Source: an uncultured Gammaproteobacteria bacterium (lineage in GTDB: Bacteria; Pseudomonadota; Gammaproteobacteria; GCA-001735895). From it: 64,000 nucleotides of DNA. The notes beneath the pieces were generated by a model that ran no database searches, was not told the origin of the DNA, and was given only the letters and a program-made list of their open reading frames with translations. The DNA lies in contig CAMYLU010000011.1 in the NCBI GenBank assembly GCA_947259485.1, positions 27,883 through 91,882 of the forward strand. Reading direction: 5' to 3'. Shown here one piece after another: positions 60,556 through 64,000 of the stretch (its first letter is position 1; every line of letters begins with the position of its first letter). The position numbers and the translations under genes are program-made.

Positions 60556-61551
60556 CTAATCCTTTTCTGAATCGGTCGACGCCATCAGCGCGTCGGTGTA
60601 ACGGTTTCCGGCGACCGTGTTTTCGTTGATCAACAGGTCGAGCTCATCAATCAGGGTGGGACTCAGCTCGATATCGGCAGCGCCGGCATTCTCGATCATC
60701 CAGTCCATGTGCTTGGTGCCGGGAATCGGGATGATGTTATCGCCTTGTGCGAGCAGCCAGGCCAAAGCCAGCTGCGCCATACTGCAACCGTGACGTGCTG
60801 CAATTTCACCGAAGGGGATGAGCAGCTTTTCATTTTGCGCGAAATTTTCAGGCTCGAAACGAGGACGCGCAATGGTGGCGCGGATATCGTCGTCCAGCAC
60901 TGTCGTGACATCCTTGCACTTGCCGGTCAGGAACTGTCGCGCCAGCGGTGAAAACGGCACAAAGGCAATACCGAGCTCCGCGCAGACGTCAAGCACCTTG
61001 CGCTCAGGGGTACGGGTCCACAGCGAATACTCCGACTGCACCGCGGTGATCGGATGCACCGCGTGTGCGCGCCGCAGGCTCTCCGAGCTGATTTCAGACA
61101 GGCCGATGGTTTTGATTTTGCCCTGTTCAACCAGTTGGGCCAGTGCCCCGACGCTTTCCTCGACCGGCACCTTCGGATCGATGCGGTGCAGGTAATAGAG
61201 GTCGATCACTTCGGTGTTCAACCGCCGCAGGCTGTCCTCGCAGGTTTGCGCGAGGACTTCGGGGCGACCGTCCATCACCGTGTTGCCATCCTCGGTGCGG
61301 GAAAATCCGCACTTACTTGCGAGCACATACTCGTCGCGTCGAGTAGCGAGGTATTCGCCGATAAGACTCTCGTTATGACCGAGGCCATACAGGGACGCGG
61401 TGTCTAGAAAGGTGTAACCCTGGTCCAGTGCGGCATTAAACAGCTTGCCGGCATCGGCTTCGGCGATGCGTGGACCGTAACCCATCGATACGTTCATACA
61501 GCCGAAGCCGATCGCGGAAACGGAAAAGGGGCCGATTTGTCTTTGTTGCAT
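60556..61551 (-). CDS. Aldo/keto reductase
   Basis: A 331-residue NADPH-dependent TIM-barrel reductase. The tetrad is visible: D51 and Y56 in FLDTASLYGLGHNE, K near 80 in LASKCGF and the His in IDLYYLHRIDPKVP. The IPIPGTKHMDWM segment binds the cofactor phosphate. Four bases separate it from the aconitase X large subunit gene, so the three genes are one operon. It may reduce the dehydration product or a downstream aldehyde; no specific role is proved. Confidence 0.88.
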   Translation of the reverse strand: MQQRQIGPFSVSAIGFGCMNVSMGYGPRIAEADAGKLFNAALDQGYTFLDTASLYGLGHNESLIGEYLATRRDEYVLASKCGFSRTEDGNTVMDGRPEVLAQTCEDSLRRLNTEVIDLYYLHRIDPKVPVEESVGALAQLVEQGKIKTIGLSEISSESLRRAHAVHPITAVQSEYSLWTRTPERKVLDVCAELGIAFVPFSPLARQFLTGKCKDVTTVLDDDIRATIARPRFEPENFAQNEKLLIPFGEIAARHGCSMAQLALAWLLAQGDNIIPIPGTKHMDWMIENAGAADIELSPTLIDELDLLINENTVAGNRYTDALMASTDSEKD

Positions 61552-61608
61552 GATTGATCCGAAAAATTAACGCGGCGCTATGATACCCAAATATTGATCC
61601 GGGTTCGA

Positions 61609-63279
61609 TCAGTCTGGATTGGCACCAGGGAGCTGGTTACGGTTGAAGGTGCAGACACGCACGTGATTATCGCGTCCGCGGACTGCGACCTGGCGCACGT
61701 TATCGGCAGGAAAGTCGATGGACCCGGTTTCCAGGGTCGACACCGAAACGATCATATCGCAACCGATCTCCTTGGTTTGCGACTCGAGCCGCGCGGCGAT
61801 ATTGACATTGTCACCGACCGCGGTCAGCAGCGGGGTTTTCGGCGGTCCCATGGTGCCGACGATGGCCTCGCCGCCGTGAATGCCGATGCCCATCTGAATA
61901 CTTTCGCCAAATTCGCGTTTTAACTGATCGTTCAACTTGTCGATACGACGAAACATTTCGCGTGCACCGTCGAGCGCATCCTGGCAGGCGCGCGATTTGC
62001 GCTCGGGATCGAGCCCGTACAGGGCCATCAGGCCGTCCCCCGCGAACTGCGCGTAATGCCCGTGGGAATCTGTCAGCGCACTCGAAAGCTCGGTAAAAAA
62101 ACGATTCAGGATAAATACCACGTCGTAGGCCAGCACCCGTTCACCGAGGTTGGTCGAGCCGCGCATATCGACAAACATCGCAACCACGTACTCTTCGTGA
62201 CCCCCAACGCCACCGCTGTGCAGGGTGGCGCTGAGTGATTGATTCGCCATCACCAATGGTGTTATCTCGAGATCCGATATTGGATGCAATTGACAGGCGA
62301 GACGAACATCTTCGCTGGCCTTGATACGTGTTAGCGCCTTCGCTTCCAGATCGTTGGGCGGGTCAAGCTCCGCCAGACCGCTGCTGACGTGCACGCGACA
62401 GGTAGTGCAACGCGCACGACCGCCGCAGACAGCTGCGTGCGGAATGCGTGCATTGCGCAACGCCTCGAGCAGTGACACCCCATTCAATGTCCGGACTTTA
62501 CGGCCATCACTGTGGGTGATGCAGTAGGTGCCCTGGCGCGCCCGGTACCAGAGCCTGAACTGGCGCGCAATCAACGTCAGTATCAGCAAGACGGCCATGA
62601 CAATCCAGGCTTGTAGCTCGAGTCCGCGTAGTAATTCGACATTTCGCGGGTCCATTGCAATATTCGCCGCGTAGATCTGGTCGAGTCGTTGTTGGTCATC
62701 GAGCCAGGTGCTGGCCTGCTGCAGCATGCTGAATAAACCGACGTAGGCCAGTGCAGGTACTAACACCACCAGCGTGTAGGCATAGGGTACGTAACGCTGG
62801 TAGCCGTTTTTAATCCGCAGCCAGAAGTGCAGACCGATGACCATGTGAATCCAGATCACCGAAATCAATAGCACGAGCTTGGCCAGCACCACCGGCTTTA
62901 ATGCCAGGGAAGTGACAACGTAATAATAATTGGGGTCGATGTTCCCGAGCAGATCATAGCCGCGATTACTGATGGCGTGACCCACCACCAGCGGCAGAAT
63001 CGACAGGCCCAGCAATAATTGCAGAGATTGCCATAGCGACATGCGCAGGCTCGAACGCCGGTAGATCGAGCGCAATGCAATGGTCGAGTGAAACAGTAGC
63101 GAGCCGTAGAGCAAGACCTGCCCCGGAAGATTCTGGAATATCGCTCCCACGGTTTGGCGATAGGCTTCCGCGGCCTCGATCGAAACGATGCCAAAGCTGT
63201 GGTTAACCAGGTGCTGCACGACGTATAATGCCAGGATGAGACCGGTGCCGAGGCGCAGCTGGGATTCAAAGTTCGTCAT
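61609..63279 (-). CDS. Membrane adenylate/guanylate cyclase with SdhC-like anchor and [2Fe-2S] ferredoxin domain
   Basis: A 556-residue class III cyclase. Six helices (about 8-30, 53-72, 84-103, 122-155, 165-185, 222-240) carry histidines H23, H27, H64, H101, H145 and H151, recalling the dihaem, quinone-responsive anchor described for CyaC of Sinorhizobium meliloti. A ferredoxin domain (250-340) has C285, C291, C294 and C329. The catalytic domain has the metal Asp residues D371 (FVDMRGS) and D415 (FAGDGLMAL). Redox control of cAMP or cGMP synthesis is inferred. It lies 57 bases before the aldo/keto reductase gene. Confidence 0.9.
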   Translation of the reverse strand: MTNFESQLRLGTGLILALYVVQHLVNHSFGIVSIEAAEAYRQTVGAIFQNLPGQVLLYGSLLFHSTIALRSIYRRSSLRMSLWQSLQLLLGLSILPLVVGHAISNRGYDLLGNIDPNYYYVVTSLALKPVVLAKLVLLISVIWIHMVIGLHFWLRIKNGYQRYVPYAYTLVVLVPALAYVGLFSMLQQASTWLDDQQRLDQIYAANIAMDPRNVELLRGLELQAWIVMAVLLILTLIARQFRLWYRARQGTYCITHSDGRKVRTLNGVSLLEALRNARIPHAAVCGGRARCTTCRVHVSSGLAELDPPNDLEAKALTRIKASEDVRLACQLHPISDLEITPLVMANQSLSATLHSGGVGGHEEYVVAMFVDMRGSTNLGERVLAYDVVFILNRFFTELSSALTDSHGHYAQFAGDGLMALYGLDPERKSRACQDALDGAREMFRRIDKLNDQLKREFGESIQMGIGIHGGEAIVGTMGPPKTPLLTAVGDNVNIAARLESQTKEIGCDMIVSVSTLETGSIDFPADNVRQVAVRGRDNHVRVCTFNRNQLPGANPD

Positions 63280-63351
63280 GACCCGGAATTAAATCAGAAA
63301 ACGAGGGTCCGAGATATCACAACCGATAAAACCGAAAGGAGGGAACAGGCA

Positions 63352-64000
63352 ATGAAACGACTACTCATGACATTGGTAATACTGACTTTAGGAGTAAGCT
63401 CCGCGTTTGCGCAGGACATCAAGCGTGAAATTACACGCGTCACCGGCGACGTTTACCGCTTTCAAAATAAATTTCATGTGAATATGTTCGTCGTAACCGG
63501 GGAAGGCGTGGTCGTGACCGACCCGATCAACCAGGAGGCGGCCAGGTGGCTCAAGGCTGAAATCGAGAAAATCACCGATGAACCGATTACGCACCTGATC
63601 TACAGCCATAGTCACGGTGACCATGCTTCCGGCGGCACCGAATACGGCGATGTGCCGAACGTGATTGCACATCGAAATGCGCCGGAGGATATCGATTTGA
63701 TGGAGCCGACGATGCGCTTCGACGATCAAACAAGTCTGACCGTGGGCAGCAAGACCTTCGAATTGACCTATCTAGGGCCAGGCCACGGCAACGACCTGAT
63801 CGCGATGGTGGTGCGTCCTGATGACGTCGCTTTTGTCGTCGATGCAGTCAGTGCGAAGCGCCTGTTTTATCGAGATTTCCCGGGCTCCAATGTCGACCAC
63901 TGGATCGACCAGGTCAAAAAGGTCAATGCGCTCGATTTTGATTTCCTGATCGGCGGGCATGGCCCGGTCGGTAACAAGAGAGATGTCGCCGCGGGCCTGG
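63352..64000 (+). CDS. Periplasmic metallo-beta-lactamase-fold hydrolase (cut by window end)
   Basis: A reading frame open to the window end, 216 codons visible. The start ATG has an AGGAGG site nine bases upstream. The signal peptide MKRLLMTLVILTLGVSSAFA is followed by a QDIKREITRVTGDVYRF start. The metal motif HSHGDH appears as YSHSHGDHASGG (about 86), and later GPGHGNDL, VDAVSAK and GGHGPV supply the remaining metal and active-site positions. SoxH- or quinoprotein-relay-like hydrolases are similar in layout. The C-terminus and following genes lie outside the window. Confidence 0.85.
   Translation, partial: MKRLLMTLVILTLGVSSAFAQDIKREITRVTGDVYRFQNKFHVNMFVVTGEGVVVTDPINQEAARWLKAEIEKITDEPITHLIYSHSHGDHASGGTEYGDVPNVIAHRNAPEDIDLMEPTMRFDDQTSLTVGSKTFELTYLGPGHGNDLIAMVVRPDDVAFVVDAVSAKRLFYRDFPGSNVDHWIDQVKKVNALDFDFLIGGHGPVGNKRDVAAGL

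Noticed and set aside
1..64000. CRISPR arrays, prophage or toxin-antitoxin loci
   Set aside because: No regularly spaced direct repeats, phage structural genes or paired small toxin genes were seen on either strand.

Overview
The window reads as a chromosomal stretch of a heterotrophic, probably marine gammaproteobacterium. The support is the conserved order pcnB-folK-(deoxynucleoside kinase)-panB-panC, the glutathione-dependent formaldehyde pair frmA-frmB, Uup, gnd, and many binding-protein-dependent carriers for small organic acids and amines (one ABC, one TRAP, one tripartite tricarboxylate system). No phage, CRISPR array, rRNA or tRNA was seen. Base composition looks moderately GC-rich, with a visibly richer block at the TctABC genes. 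Taxonomy is inference from gene content; no marker gene was compared.

Layout. 1-2 kb: formaldehyde detoxification (frmA, frmB). 2-5.4 kb: a DMT exporter, then a cobalt-type nitrile hydratase operon (alpha, beta, accessory protein) facing a HupE/UreJ-type metal permease. 5.4-8.7 kb: a BT1-like carrier, a cupin-like protein and a WYL regulator. 8.7-12.9 kb: the pantothenate/folate/poly(A) polymerase operon. 12.9-22.8 kb: housekeeping and poorly known genes (YbaK, a beta-barrel protein, Uup, SRAP, a beta-hydroxyacid dehydrogenase, a TPR protein, a quinone-reductase-like enzyme, an AEC carrier). 22.8-28.6 kb: a decayed binding-protein fragment, a ClpP-like membrane protein and a complete polyamine-type ABC operon. 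29-32.7 kb: a DUF4864 protein, an FHA-like/trypsin-like membrane protease, a lipoprotein and an Ada-like repair protein. 32.8-43.1 kb: an operon of an aminotransferase, a TRAP carrier, a crotonase and a CoA-transferase, divergent from a large FAD/Fe-S D-hydroxyacid dehydrogenase and AzlCD. 43.1-47.8 kb: TctCBA and a DUF3095 protein. 47.9-52 kb: a TauE/SafE exporter divergent from an acylating aldehyde dehydrogenase and an acyl-CoA synthetase, which together look like a sulfoacetate module. 52-58.8 kb: stress and attachment proteins, a structured RNA region before gnd, a conserved unknown, a TauD-type dioxygenase and a CNNM protein. 58.9-64 kb: a two-subunit aconitase X with an aldo/keto reductase, a redox-type adenylate cyclase, and a metallo-beta-lactamase-fold gene cut by the window end.

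How it fits together. Most of the accessory load is uptake plus first-step catabolism of small carboxylates, amines, nitriles and organosulfonates. In all three binding-protein transport systems a strong hairpin lies directly downstream of the binding-protein gene and before the permease genes; two of them are full intrinsic-terminator shapes. This points to a shared way of making more binding protein than permease. Two proteins carry class III cyclase-like motifs, and one of these has a predicted haem/quinone-type anchor and a ferredoxin domain, suggesting redox-linked second-messenger signalling. The most open items are the structured RNA plus terminator ahead of gnd, the DUF3095 protein and the FHA-like/protease fusion.
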